A DNA stretch of 64,000 bases from CAIUMH01 sp963758555. Its GTDB lineage: Bacteria > Actinomycetota > Acidimicrobiia > Acidimicrobiales > RAAP-2. This document shows positions 9,254 to 17,591 of this stretch, in pieces. A model generated the notes under the pieces. The model was not told the origin of the DNA and did not search any database. It was given only the letters and a program-made list of their open reading frames with translations. Within the stretch, counting starts at the first letter, position 1, and every line of letters starts with the position of its first letter. Where the stretch lies: positions 248,001 to 312,000 of the forward strand of contig CAVWVW010000004.1 in the NCBI GenBank assembly GCA_963758555.1. Reading direction: 5' to 3'. The position numbers and the translations under genes were made by a program.

Positions 9254-9433
9254 AAAATCCCCTTGTCCGTGGCGAGGTGGCCAGCAAGCTCGTGCGGAAA
9301 CCTCGACAGTCGGTCACCGTGACCTCGGACCAATCTACGGCCCCTCTGGCGCCGCTCGATCCCAGACGGCTCTTCAAAGCCTGGCGCTCAACCACGATGA
9401 GCCAGGGTCGCTCTCGCAGCGCTCAGCTCGGGC

Positions 9434-10525
9434 TCAGAGCCGCTCGATCCAACCGGGAGCAGCGCCAGGCTCTCCGTGGTTCTTCGAGGGGGAGGGTGCG
9501 AGGTCGAGCAGCGACATGACGCCCGCGGGGGCGTCGCAGACCTGCGGGATGGCGTTCACGCAGCTCATCGCACAGGCGACCGAGACAGGATCGCCGGAGA
9601 ACGTCGGTGTCTGCTGGAGCTTCATCTCCAGCTGGACCCGGGGCTGGCCATCGACGACGACCCGGAAGCCGTCACCGTCAAACTCCATGTCGGGCCAATC
9701 TTCCTCGCGGCATCGGTCCACGTGCTCGACGATGAGGCGAACCTCGCCGTCGACGATCGCCTGGACCTGGTAGCGCATCCCCGAGATGGTGTCCTTGGCG
9801 ATGTGGCCCGACTTGATGTCGAAGGCCTCGTCGGCGAAGAGGACCTTGTGATCCTGGACGATGTCGTCGATCGTGAGCCCCATCGCATCGGCCAGCAGGT
9901 GCATGGTGGTCGTGTGGAACCCGATCGCCCGTCCAGGGTGCAGCAGCGCCGAGGCCATGGGGTCCTTCTGGCCGAAGGCGAAGAACTCCCAGACGCCCGG
10001 TCCCTCCCAGTTCGCGCTGTTCATGACCTGGTACATGTGCACCGTCTTGACCTCTCGAGAGAGACTCAAAGCAGAGAGCGCCAGTGACGCCGTGCCGAAG
10101 CCGGGGTCCATGCCCACCGTCACGAACGACGAGCCACCGTCCTGGCACGCCTCCTCAAGCCGGTCGGCAAAGTCACCCTCCAAGCCCCTCGGGTAGACGA
10201 GCATCGGCCACCAGAGGCTCACGACGTTCTTCCCGGCCCTCAAGATCCGGAGCAGCTCGGCGAAGGTATCCGTGGGGTCATGCGCCCAGGTCCGCCCGGG
10301 CATGAACGACACGCAGTCAGCGTCGCCGACCAAGAGCGCCGCCTCGTCGCGTGAGGCCTTGACGCCCCACGGCTCGACGCCGCAGAGCACGCCGAAGTCC
10401 TGGCCTTCCTTCTCCTCCGCATAGACCCGCGCTCCGACCAGCTCGAGATCAGGATGGCCCTGGATGCCGATCGCTGCGTCTCGGGCCACCGTCCCGCTCG
10501 ACCACTGGATCACCTTGTACGTCAT
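9434..10525 (-). CDS. Dihydrodipicolinate-reductase-like NAD(P)-dependent oxidoreductase
   Basis: A 363-residue protein. The Rossmann start is KVIQWSSGTVARDAAIGI followed by HPDLELVGARVY, the N-terminus of the DapB/2,4-diaminopentanoate-dehydrogenase-like family common in actinobacterial steroid and lipid catabolic clusters. The middle has GMDPGFGTASLALSALS and FHTTTMHLLADAMGL. ATG 10525 is chosen because a 23-base dyad lies just upstream and the extended frame is arginine/proline noise. The substrate is unknown; published homologues are mostly annotated only as dihydrodipicolinate reductase. Confidence 0.82.
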   Translation of the reverse strand: MTYKVIQWSSGTVARDAAIGIQGHPDLELVGARVYAEEKEGQDFGVLCGVEPWGVKASRDEAALLVGDADCVSFMPGRTWAHDPTDTFAELLRILRAGKNVVSLWWPMLVYPRGLEGDFADRLEEACQDGGSSFVTVGMDPGFGTASLALSALSLSREVKTVHMYQVMNSANWEGPGVWEFFAFGQKDPMASALLHPGRAIGFHTTTMHLLADAMGLTIDDIVQDHKVLFADEAFDIKSGHIAKDTISGMRYQVQAIVDGEVRLIVEHVDRCREEDWPDMEFDGDGFRVVVDGQPRVQLEMKLQQTPTFSGDPVSVACAMSCVNAIPQVCDAPAGVMSLLDLAPSPSKNHGEPGAAPGWIERL

Positions 10526-10544
10526 CGCGCCCCCCGAGTGCTCA

Positions 10545-10567
10545 GAAGTTGAACGTAACCCAACTTC
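10545..10567. promoter_or_regulatory. Inverted repeat upstream of the DapB-like gene
   Basis: A perfect seven-base dyad GAAGTTG-N9-CAACTTC lies 20 bases upstream of the start at 10525. A dimeric repressor or activator could bind here. No regulator gene is adjacent. Confidence 0.4.
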
Positions 10568-10757
10568 GATCCCCCTCGTCGGGCCCGCCACTCGGTGGTC
10601 TCGGACCCCACGGGGAGCATTTCGCCTCACGGGGATTCCGGGGAGGGCGCAGGCGTAGGGTGGAGCGAGGGACCTAGTGACGCCATAGCGGCGCCACATC
10701 AATCCCCTCCTCAGCGCTCGTCAGGTCGATCCCTGGGCGGGCGCCCCTTGGAGCACC

Positions 10758-10994
10758 ATGAACGAAGCTCGCACGTCCGAGATCGGCAACCAGCTCGATG
10801 AGCATCATGCTCCCGAGACCAATGGCCGGATGGCTGTGTGTCGGCGGTGCGGGTCGCGCACCGACGGGCCCACGGGAGCTCACCACGCCCCTGCCGAGCA
10901 CCAGCTCGATCGCTCCGATGAGTGGCTGACCGGCCAAGCTCGGCTGGCGCACGTCGACGAGGCGCGCAAGGCCCACGGGCACCTCAGCCCGTAG
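10758..10994 (+). CDS. Small hypothetical protein with a CxxC knuckle
   Basis: A 78-residue candidate with codon use like its neighbours (third positions mostly G/C). It contains MAVCRRCGSRTDGP at about residues 25-38, a single C-x-x-C knuckle, then a His-rich stretch (GAHHAPAEHQ) and an acidic helix. This could bind one zinc with the His residues. A competing minus-strand frame exists but has no recognisable order. It overlaps the stop of the TMEM175-like gene by 11 bases on the opposite strand. Not recognised as a known family. Confidence 0.45.
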   Translation: MNEARTSEIGNQLDEHHAPETNGRMAVCRRCGSRTDGPTGAHHAPAEHQLDRSDEWLTGQARLAHVDEARKAHGHLSP

Positions 10995-11607
10995 ACGCAC
11001 CTCGGTGACGCTCCCTCATCGTGGCCACCAGGCGCACGAGGGGCTTGGTCAGCAACAAGACCAACAACGGCCAGAGCCCGACGGAAGGGATCAGCGCCGT
11101 GGCGGCCAGGGCGAAGGCCATCAGCCCCACGGTGACCGCCGGATCATCGATGGTGATCGACTCATCGGCGGGGTCCTCTCGAAGTGCAGGACGGGTGGCG
11201 ATCGCCCACTGCTGCATGAGGGCCGCGATGGCGGTGACGAGCAACGTGGCGATGTAGAGCTCGTGGACCGCCGTGGCGCCGCTCTTCTCCGAGCCCAGCA
11301 GCTCGGTGGGGAAGGGCAGGAACACGATGCTCGCCATCCACAGGAACATCCCGGCCACCATGAGCGAGTCGTAGCCGCGGGCTCGCTCGAACATCTGGTG
11401 GTGCGCCCACCAGTACGTCCCGATGACGACGAAGCTGAGGGCGAAGGCGAAGAGCTTCGGCCAGTCTGCTCGGAGGAAGGTCCCGATGCTCCTTCCCCCG
11501 ATCCCGTTGGCGGAGTCGACCAGCGGAAGGATGAGGAGCGTGATGGCGATGGCCACCACGGCGTCGCTGAAGCTCACCAGGCGACGAAAACCAGCCTCGC
11601 TCCGCAT
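10984..11607 (-). CDS. TMEM175/DUF1211-like membrane protein, putative potassium channel
   Basis: A 207-residue membrane protein. The signature FSDAVVAIAITLLILPL at about residues 13-29 is the first-helix motif of bacterial TMEM175 channels. Later segments include SFVVIGTYWWAHHQMF and MASIVFLPFPTELLG, also characteristic, and about six helices are visible. ATG 11607 is chosen because the signature sits at the usual distance; the frame upstream of it is antisense to the next gene. Function as a K+ channel is known for some homologues and is inference here. Confidence 0.85.
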   Translation of the reverse strand: MRSEAGFRRLVSFSDAVVAIAITLLILPLVDSANGIGGRSIGTFLRADWPKLFAFALSFVVIGTYWWAHHQMFERARGYDSLMVAGMFLWMASIVFLPFPTELLGSEKSGATAVHELYIATLLVTAIAALMQQWAIATRPALREDPADESITIDDPAVTVGLMAFALAATALIPSVGLWPLLVLLLTKPLVRLVATMRERHRGASTG

Positions 11608-11682
11608 CGCGCCATCGTAGGGTCCACCTTGTGATCTGTCGCGGCTCTCCCTTGGGCTTTTCGCTGGTGCTACCTTGCGCTG

Positions 11683-12129
11683 GTGGACGACGAGCTGGCG
11701 GCAGAGATGGCCATCGCTCGGCTCCAGCGGGCCTACGCCGACACCGCGACCAGAGAGTCCTGGGATGAGCTCACCGCCCTCGTGACGCCCTCGTGCCGGT
11801 TCCTCTTCGCCACCTCGTCTGGCGAGGACTTCGAGCTGATCGGCGCCGAGCAGTTCAGCGCCTTCGCTGCCAAGACCGCCGAGCAGTACGACCTGTGGGT
11901 CTACGACCCCATCAACTTCACCGTGGCGATCGATCCGAACGGGACGGCCACCGGACAGACCTACTCCTTCGAGATCGAGCAAGACCGCCACACCGGCAAC
12001 GTCGTGCACTCCTACGGGTTCTACGACGACGAGTACGTGCTCCACGAGGGGACCTGGCTCTGGTCGTCTCGCCGCTACAAGAACCTCGCTCGCAGAGACG
12101 GCGACCAGCCGTGGAAGCGGAACCGCTGA
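11683..12129 (+). CDS. SnoaL-like / NTF2-fold protein
   Basis: A 148-residue protein starting at GTG 11683. The N-terminal helix AIARLQRAYADTATRESWDELTAL, the FTVAIDPNGTATGQTYSFE strand and the closing GTWLWSSRRYKNL form the cone-shaped SnoaL-like fold. It is divergent from the TMEM175-like gene and convergent with the amidohydrolase at 12178. It may serve the neighbouring Rieske/amidohydrolase pathway as a dehydratase or isomerase, which is only inference. Confidence 0.78.
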   Translation: MDDELAAEMAIARLQRAYADTATRESWDELTALVTPSCRFLFATSSGEDFELIGAEQFSAFAAKTAEQYDLWVYDPINFTVAIDPNGTATGQTYSFEIEQDRHTGNVVHSYGFYDDEYVLHEGTWLWSSRRYKNLARRDGDQPWKRNR

Positions 12130-12177
12130 TCTCACGCGTCGAAGAGCGCCTCGCTGCGAAGCACCGGGAGCTCGGGC

Positions 12178-13536
12178 CTAGTGCGCGCCGAGGACCTCGA
12201 GCAGATCGTGGTCGAGCAGCTGGTCGATCGACTGCGGATCAGGGGGCTCGGCTGGTCGCAGGTAGCCGCCTCGAGCCTCCCAGTTGGCGACCAGCTTGGG
12301 GTCGAGGGTGGGCGTCCTGCCGGTGATCTCGCTGATCGTCGGCCCGATGCGCTGTGCGACGGCGCTGAGAGTCTCGCGATCGAGTCCGAGCACTCGGATG
12401 GCGTTCTCTCCGAGCATGAGCCGCAGCTCGTCATCGTCGACGCCCGAGAAGGCGTCGCTCAGCCAATCGGCGGTGTTGGGCCACGTCCCCTCCGCGTGTG
12501 GGTAGTCGCGGCCGAAGAAGACCGTCTCGACCCCCAGCTCGTGGCGCATGGCCACCTCCGCCTTGTGGATGAACGAGAGCGACATCAAGCAGTTCTCCCG
12601 CCAGTACTCGCTGGGTCGTCGCTTCGACAGCTGGTTCCGGTCCCCCTGCTCGAAGGCCGCATCGAGGTGGCGCAGCGTGTCGGGCAGCCAGTCGCCTCGG
12701 ACCTCGGTCATGAGCAGCTTGAGCTCGGGGTGACGGTCGAAGACGCCGCCGAGCATCATCTGCCACATCGCTTGGCGGGGGCGGAGGTCCTTCGAGAAGA
12801 AGTGCTCCGCGTTGTTGATGATCTCGGCCAAGAGATCGCTGCGTCCTTCGGCCTCCATCTTCGTGCGGAGCACTTCGATGCCGTTGAGGAACTCGCACTG
12901 CTTCTGGCCGTAGCCGGCGTGGATCACCGCAGGGAGACCGTGTTCGACCAAGCGGGCCCAGAAGGGGTCGAAGTACGGATCGCAGACGGCAGGGAGGTCG
13001 TCGCGGAAGAAGTAGCCCGGGACGTAGGCGCCAGCGAAGCCGTGCGCCGCGATCCAGTCCAGCTCAGCGAGCATGGCGTCGAGATCGACTCCGCTAGCGG
13101 GATCCCCCACCAGCAAGAGGCGATCGCTCGCCGAGCCGAACGCATCGGACGCCCAGCGGTTGTAGGCCCGGACACCAGCGGCGACCACGTCGACGGGCAG
13201 AGGTCGGAACTGAGGGCTCAGGGGACTGAGCGCCCGAGGATCCCCGGAGTAGATCAGCTCTGCCGCGATGGCCTCGCGATCCATCTCTTGGAGTCGCCGC
13301 GTCGGGTCCCACGCGCCCTCGAAGCCACGTGACGCCCACACACCATCGGTGTCGACGACCTCGAGCAGCTCGGGGGAGAAGTTGGCGAAGAGGCCGAGGA
13401 GCTGCTTGTAGCGCTCGTTGTCCTCGTACATCCCTGGCAGGTAGTCGTGATAGCGCCTCTCGACGTAGGTGGGCCACAGCTCTGGTGGCGTCACCGCATG
13501 CGAGTCGCCCGACACCACGATCAGCTTGTCCATCAC
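12178..13536 (-). CDS. Amidohydrolase-2 family metal-dependent hydrolase/decarboxylase
   Basis: A 452-residue protein of the ACMSD-like amidohydrolase-2 family. The N-terminal metal motif is altered to SGDSHA (D-S-H). Later come VIHAGYGQ and the C-terminal metal/catalytic segment FGRDYPHAEGTWPN with Asp-x-Pro-His. Family members hydrolyse C-N or C-C bonds or decarboxylate aromatic acids. It is the last gene of a five-gene minus-strand set that also encodes two Rieske oxygenases and a TauD-like dioxygenase, suggesting it acts on an oxidised product of those enzymes. The actual substrate cannot be read. Confidence 0.85.
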   Translation of the reverse strand: MMDKLIVVSGDSHAVTPPELWPTYVERRYHDYLPGMYEDNERYKQLLGLFANFSPELLEVVDTDGVWASRGFEGAWDPTRRLQEMDREAIAAELIYSGDPRALSPLSPQFRPLPVDVVAAGVRAYNRWASDAFGSASDRLLLVGDPASGVDLDAMLAELDWIAAHGFAGAYVPGYFFRDDLPAVCDPYFDPFWARLVEHGLPAVIHAGYGQKQCEFLNGIEVLRTKMEAEGRSDLLAEIINNAEHFFSKDLRPRQAMWQMMLGGVFDRHPELKLLMTEVRGDWLPDTLRHLDAAFEQGDRNQLSKRRPSEYWRENCLMSLSFIHKAEVAMRHELGVETVFFGRDYPHAEGTWPNTADWLSDAFSGVDDDELRLMLGENAIRVLGLDRETLSAVAQRIGPTISEITGRTPTLDPKLVANWEARGGYLRPAEPPDPQSIDQLLDHDLLEVLGAH

Positions 13537-13583
13537 TGCCCCCCTTGCCTCTGCACGTCAGGCTGGCTCAGCGCGCGCATCGC

Positions 13584-14834
13584 TCATCGAGCGACTTCCC
13601 GCTCGCGCCACGTCTCGCCCTCCTCCAAGATGGCATCGAACGGTGGCGGCACGCTGACGCCACGAGGGTCGAGCGCGCTCCCCGGCGGGAGCTCTCCTGC
13701 CTCGAAGCCGGCGATCGCGCTCAAGATCAGGTGTCGAGCGTGGGCGATCGCCACGTCGCTCGACGAGAGGTTCTCCTTGGTGCGATCGACGATGGGGCCC
13801 ATGCTCGTCTGGACGATGGCGTCTTCGTGGATCACGCTCTCTCGAATCCCGCTCCAGTGGCCCGCGCTCACCAGCTCGCGATCCTGCCCCCATCGGTTGA
13901 GGCGATCCCCTCCCACGGTGGCGAAGCTCCCAGGGACGATGGCGAAGTCGTCGCTCGCGCCGCTGACCTGCTGGAAGTCGAGCGGCTTCGGACCGTAGTT
14001 GCCGAAGAACACCAGGTGGTGCGTGTCGTCGACGGGCGCGAAGGCGAAGAGGTGGGTTGCCCCCTCATAGCCGTTGGGGACCACGACGACGAGGGGGAAG
14101 AAGAAGTGCGCCAAGCGGAGATAGGTGTGCTCCTCATCGAGGGTGCGGAGCGACGCCTGCCTCATCCCGAACGGCGTCTCTTCGGTCTCATAGAGCGGAG
14201 GTGCAGCGAAGGTCGCTCGGACGCCCTGGGTGTCAGCTTCGCCGCGAGCCTGCATCACGGCTTCGACGGCCGCCTTGTGGAGGATCGTGCCGTGGACCGA
14301 GTCGATCCCTCCCTCGAGCCCTTGAAGCCAGTTGGCCGGGACCGACGAGACCGTCATGACCATGTCGAAGCCGTTGGCGTCGTTGAAGGGGAGATCTGGG
14401 AAGTCGGGAGCATCGCTTCCGCCCAGCCACACCCAGGTGATCCCGCTCTCTTCGTGGACCGGGAAGTGCGTGACGGCGACACCCGCGCAGAACCGCTCCG
14501 CCCGCTGCGTCTGGGTCGGTGCTTCGACCACGCAGCCCGAGACGTCGATCTTCCAGCCGTGGTAGATGCAGCGGAGGCCGTCCCCGTCGGCGCGCGCGAG
14601 CACCAGCGAGGCTCGGCGATGCGGGCAGAGCTCGTCGAGGAAGCCGATCCGCCCGTCAGGCGAGCGGAAGGCCACGTAGTTCTCACCGAGGAGCCGCACC
14701 GGCTTGGGTGCCTCACCAGCCACCAGATCGCCGGACAGGCCGAAGGGGATCCAGTAGTGCTCTCGGATCAACCGGCCCATGGGCGCGTCACCCTCGACGC
14801 GGGTCATGAGCTCGTTCTCAGCTTGGGTGACCAT
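13584..14834 (-). CDS. Rieske non-haem iron oxygenase, phthalate-dioxygenase-like
   Basis: A 416-residue oxygenase. The Rieske [2Fe-2S] ligands are CPHRRASL and CIYHGWK at about residues 70-95. The mononuclear iron site shows D-x3-H-x4-H as IDSVHGTILH at about residue 180. The start VTQAENELMTRVEGDAPMG is typical of the phthalate 4,5-dioxygenase branch, whose oxygenases hydroxylate or demethylate aromatic acids using a separate reductase. No reductase or ferredoxin gene is nearby. It lies 18 bases after the second Rieske gene and 47 bases before the amidohydrolase, in one probable operon. Confidence 0.87.
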   Translation of the reverse strand: MVTQAENELMTRVEGDAPMGRLIREHYWIPFGLSGDLVAGEAPKPVRLLGENYVAFRSPDGRIGFLDELCPHRRASLVLARADGDGLRCIYHGWKIDVSGCVVEAPTQTQRAERFCAGVAVTHFPVHEESGITWVWLGGSDAPDFPDLPFNDANGFDMVMTVSSVPANWLQGLEGGIDSVHGTILHKAAVEAVMQARGEADTQGVRATFAAPPLYETEETPFGMRQASLRTLDEEHTYLRLAHFFFPLVVVVPNGYEGATHLFAFAPVDDTHHLVFFGNYGPKPLDFQQVSGASDDFAIVPGSFATVGGDRLNRWGQDRELVSAGHWSGIRESVIHEDAIVQTSMGPIVDRTKENLSSSDVAIAHARHLILSAIAGFEAGELPPGSALDPRGVSVPPPFDAILEEGETWREREVAR

Positions 14835-14852
14835 GTGCTCCCTCTCCGTCGT

Positions 14853-16107
14853 TCACGTCGAGCTCTCGACGTAGTCGGCTACCCACTCTTGGGCCGTCAG
14901 GTGGAGGTGCCGGCAGAGCACCTCTTGATCCCCAAGTGGGAAGTCGGTCAAGCCGGCCGCACCCAAGGTCATCTGCACCGAGGAGATCAGCTCGTCGTCT
15001 TGCAGACCGAACTCCTTGAGCGATACCGCAGTCATCTCCTGCGCGACCACGTCAGCGGCAGTCTTGGGCGGGGCGAAGTACATGTTCCACTCGAAGACGT
15101 GGCTGTCGTACGCCGTGGGCCAGTGCTGATAGGTGTGATACCAACCCCGCTCCCAGAGCTGGATGGCGAAGTTGGGCCAGATCTCGAAGAGCCCCACGCC
15201 GACGCGCTCATGCCCACCGGGTCGCATGCCGGGCACCTGGGTCTCGGCCAGGAAGTCGGGCTCATCCCACGGACCGAAGAGCCCGCCTCGCAACAACCGC
15301 TCGGAGGGCTTGATCTGGTCGTCCGGCAGATCCCAGGGCCGGATCCCTGGGGTGTTGAACATCCGATGCGGCCCGTCGACCTCGTAGTGCAGGGCTTCGA
15401 AGCCAGCCGCGTGGGCGACGAAGTTCTCGGGTCGCTGGTTCCGATGCACGATCGGTGCGTGGTACTGCTCTTGGAGCGCGTCGATCATCAGCTTCCAGTT
15501 GGCGGGGACGACGGACTTGAGCCGGTAGCTCGACGTCAGCTTCGCGAACGGGAAGTCCTCGATGGCGGTGACCATGGGGCCCAGAAACGCTCGCAAGGAC
15601 TGCGTCGGCTCGCCGAGATGGATGAAGATGAAGCCCGCCCAGACCTCGCAGTGCATCGAGAGCAGGCCATAGGCAGCCTTGTCGAGGTCGAAGAACTCCT
15701 CTTCTTGCTGGACGTAGGTGAGCGAGCCCTCAAGGTCGTAGCGCCAGCCGTGGTACTTGCAGGCGAACTCCTGGCACGTCCCGCTGGCGTCGGCACGCGC
15801 CGAGTCGGCCCACACCAGCTTGTTGCCACGATGGCGACAGATGTTGTGGAACGCCCTGATCTCGTCGTCGTCGCCACGGACCACGACCACCGAGGAGCCC
15901 ACGACCGCCAGGTCGCGGGTGAAGTAGCTGCCGGGGCCCGCCAGCTGCTCGACACGTCCCACCTGCAGCCAGGCCCGCTCGAAGATCGCCGCGCGCTCGA
16001 GCTCGAAGAACGGAGGGCGAGATCGAGTCAGCGTACGAGACGGTCCCCGTCCCGAGGCCATAGTGCTCGCTCCATGAACCGCTCTCGGGCTTCGGGTAGC
16101 GCGCCAT
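14853..16107 (-). CDS. Rieske aromatic-ring-hydroxylating oxygenase alpha subunit (frameshifted)
   Basis: A second, unrelated-looking Rieske oxygenase. Cluster ligands are CRHRGNKL and CKYHGWRYDLEG; the iron site is DALQEQYHAPIVH. This is the alpha-subunit pattern of ring-hydroxylating dioxygenases, but no beta subunit is adjacent. The N-terminus MARYPKPESGSWSEHYG reads in another frame from 16107 and joins the body near 16025, giving about 417 residues. Its ATG overlaps the stop of the small upstream gene in the form TGATG, so the two are translationally coupled. Electron-transfer partners must be encoded elsewhere. Confidence 0.83.
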
Positions 16108-16436
16108 CAGTACCTCGGTGACGCCACGCGCGTGAGCGTCACCTCATCGACGTCGGGGATCCGTGGGTCATCCCACACCTCGACGGGGAACGACACCATC
16201 ACGAAGGACAGCACGAGGTTGAGGAGCTGGCGCGCGTCGTCGGGCAGCGCATCGAGCGGATGCCGGTCGACGAAGGCGTAGATGGCTTCGATTCGAGGGA
16301 AGACCGCCTCGTAGAGCGCTCGGAGCTCTTCCATCGAGCTCTCAAGGCGCCGATCCCAGCGCTCAGGCTCACTCGCCAAGCACCAGTGCTCGGCGAACGG
16401 CTCGAGGTCTGCGAACTCACTCGGGAGCAGAGCCAC
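16107..16436 (-). CDS. Conserved-looking 109-residue protein coupled to a Rieske oxygenase
   Basis: A small helical, acidic protein starting MALLPSEFADLEPFAEHWCL. It contains ESSMEELRALYEAVFPRIEAI and LLNLVLSFVMVSFPVEVWDDP. The sequence looks like a structured soluble protein with no transmembrane helix, and no known domain is recognised. It lies between the TauD-like gene and the second Rieske gene and is coupled to the latter by a one-base stop/start overlap. A role as an assembly or accessory factor of that oxygenase is plausible but is inference from position only. Confidence 0.7.
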   Translation of the reverse strand: MALLPSEFADLEPFAEHWCLASEPERWDRRLESSMEELRALYEAVFPRIEAIYAFVDRHPLDALPDDARQLLNLVLSFVMVSFPVEVWDDPRIPDVDEVTLTRVASPRY

Positions 16437-16486
16437 TCGTGGATCCTTCCTGGTCGGCGACGCCGCCGTAGCGACGCGGCGCTCGC

Positions 16487-17368
16487 CTAGCCCCCCGCGT
16501 CATTCGGTGAGCCCGCGTAGGCCACCACGGTCTCTCGCCAATCGAGCAGCGAGCCGTCGTCTCGATACCAGCCGTCGAGCGACTGGCGGCGCAGGTGGCG
16601 CGGTCCGGTGCCCATGTCCATCGAGCGACGGTGCTGCAAGGCGAAGTTGTCCCAGATGATGATGTCGTCGTTCTCCCACTGATGGGTGTAGATGTTCTCG
16701 TCGCGGTAGAGGTAGGAGAAGAGCTCTTCTAAGAGCTCGTCGCTCTCGACGTCCGAGAGCTCAACGATGCGCCTGGTCATCATCTGGTTGACGAGCAGCA
16801 CCTCTTGGCCCGAGTGCGGCATCGTGTAGATCAACGGGTGGGTGTAGTGGACGTAGCGCCCGGGCTCCGCGTCTGCGGGGAGATCGCGCTCGGTCCACTC
16901 CTCCGGCTCGGTCTGAGAGTCCTTCATGTGGAAGGCGTGCAAGGGCTCGATGCGGGCGCGCAACGAAGGAGGCAGCGTCTCGAGCACGTGGACCGCATTG
17001 ACGAGCGCGGTGGGAGACGAGTCGACAGAGACCTCTTGAGCCCACAGCGACGTCGCGATGCCCGGTCGCTCGCCGTAAGTGCCGTCTTGGTGCCACAACA
17101 TCTGCTTGGTCCCCGTGCCACGGGGACGATCAGGACGGTTCGACACGTAGGTCTCGATCGCCCCGGTGGCCACCACGTGGATGGGCCCGAAGTTCTCCAT
17201 GAACCGCGTCTGGTCGTCGTCATCGACCTCCCGCCCGTGCACGACGAGCAGGTGGTAGCGGCAGAAGAGATCTCGGAGCTCTCGGCGCTCCTCGGGAGTG
17301 CGAGGTCGCTTGAGGTCAAAATCGACGAGCTCGGCGCCGAGATCCTCTGACAAAGGCATGTATTCCAT
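16487..17368 (-). CDS. TauD/TfdA family Fe(II)/2-oxoglutarate-dependent dioxygenase
   Basis: A 293-residue dioxygenase. The facial triad is visible: H-x-D in MLWHQDGTYGERPG at about residue 110 and the distal His in WDNFALQHRRSM near residue 250, followed by the Arg that binds 2-oxoglutarate. Family members hydroxylate taurine, 2,4-D, carnitine and many acids. It is the first gene after the divergent promoter and begins the operon with the Rieske and amidohydrolase genes. ATG 17368 is preferred, as the upstream extension covers promoter dyads. Confidence 0.87.
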   Translation of the reverse strand: MEYMPLSEDLGAELVDFDLKRPRTPEERRELRDLFCRYHLLVVHGREVDDDDQTRFMENFGPIHVVATGAIETYVSNRPDRPRGTGTKQMLWHQDGTYGERPGIATSLWAQEVSVDSSPTALVNAVHVLETLPPSLRARIEPLHAFHMKDSQTEPEEWTERDLPADAEPGRYVHYTHPLIYTMPHSGQEVLLVNQMMTRRIVELSDVESDELLEELFSYLYRDENIYTHQWENDDIIIWDNFALQHRRSMDMGTGPRHLRRQSLDGWYRDDGSLLDWRETVVAYAGSPNDAGG

Positions 17369-17522
17369 CGCACTACCCCCCCATCTGTGGTGAAGTCTGC
17401 CGCAACCGGTGCCCCCTCGCAGGGCGGAAGTCCGGCGACTCGCCATGTGGTCACCTCACAGCTGGCCAGCCGACCCTGAGCGCCCGCTTGCATGGCACCT
17501 CAGACTGACACTTCGTCATTTT

Positions 17523-17537
17523 CTGATGAAGCATCAG
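17523..17537. promoter_or_regulatory. Palindrome in the TetR/TauD divergent promoter
   Basis: The perfect dyad CTGATG-AAG-CATCAG lies in the 223-base gap between the TauD-like gene (minus) and a TetR gene (plus), which also holds the least GC-rich sequence of the area. It is a candidate operator for the adjacent TetR. Confidence 0.5.
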
Positions 17538-17544
17538 TTAAGGA

Positions 17545-17562
17545 CAGTTCGTAAACTAACTG
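17545..17562. promoter_or_regulatory. Second dyad in the TetR/TauD divergent promoter
   Basis: CAGTT-N8-AACTG, with an inner AGTT-N4-AACT offset within it, begins seven bases after the first palindrome and 30 bases before the TetR start. Two differing dyads this close suggest an operator next to core promoter elements. Confidence 0.4.
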
Positions 17563-17591
17563 ACACCCCGCCCAGTGTCTAGAGTCCGTGC

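Noticed and set aside
12181..13332. 383-residue open frame on the plus strand
   Set aside because: It is antisense to the amidohydrolase; no domain is recognisable.
13329..16121. 930-residue open frame on the plus strand
   Set aside because: It is antisense to two Rieske oxygenase genes and has the charged, repetitive composition of a GC-rich shadow frame.
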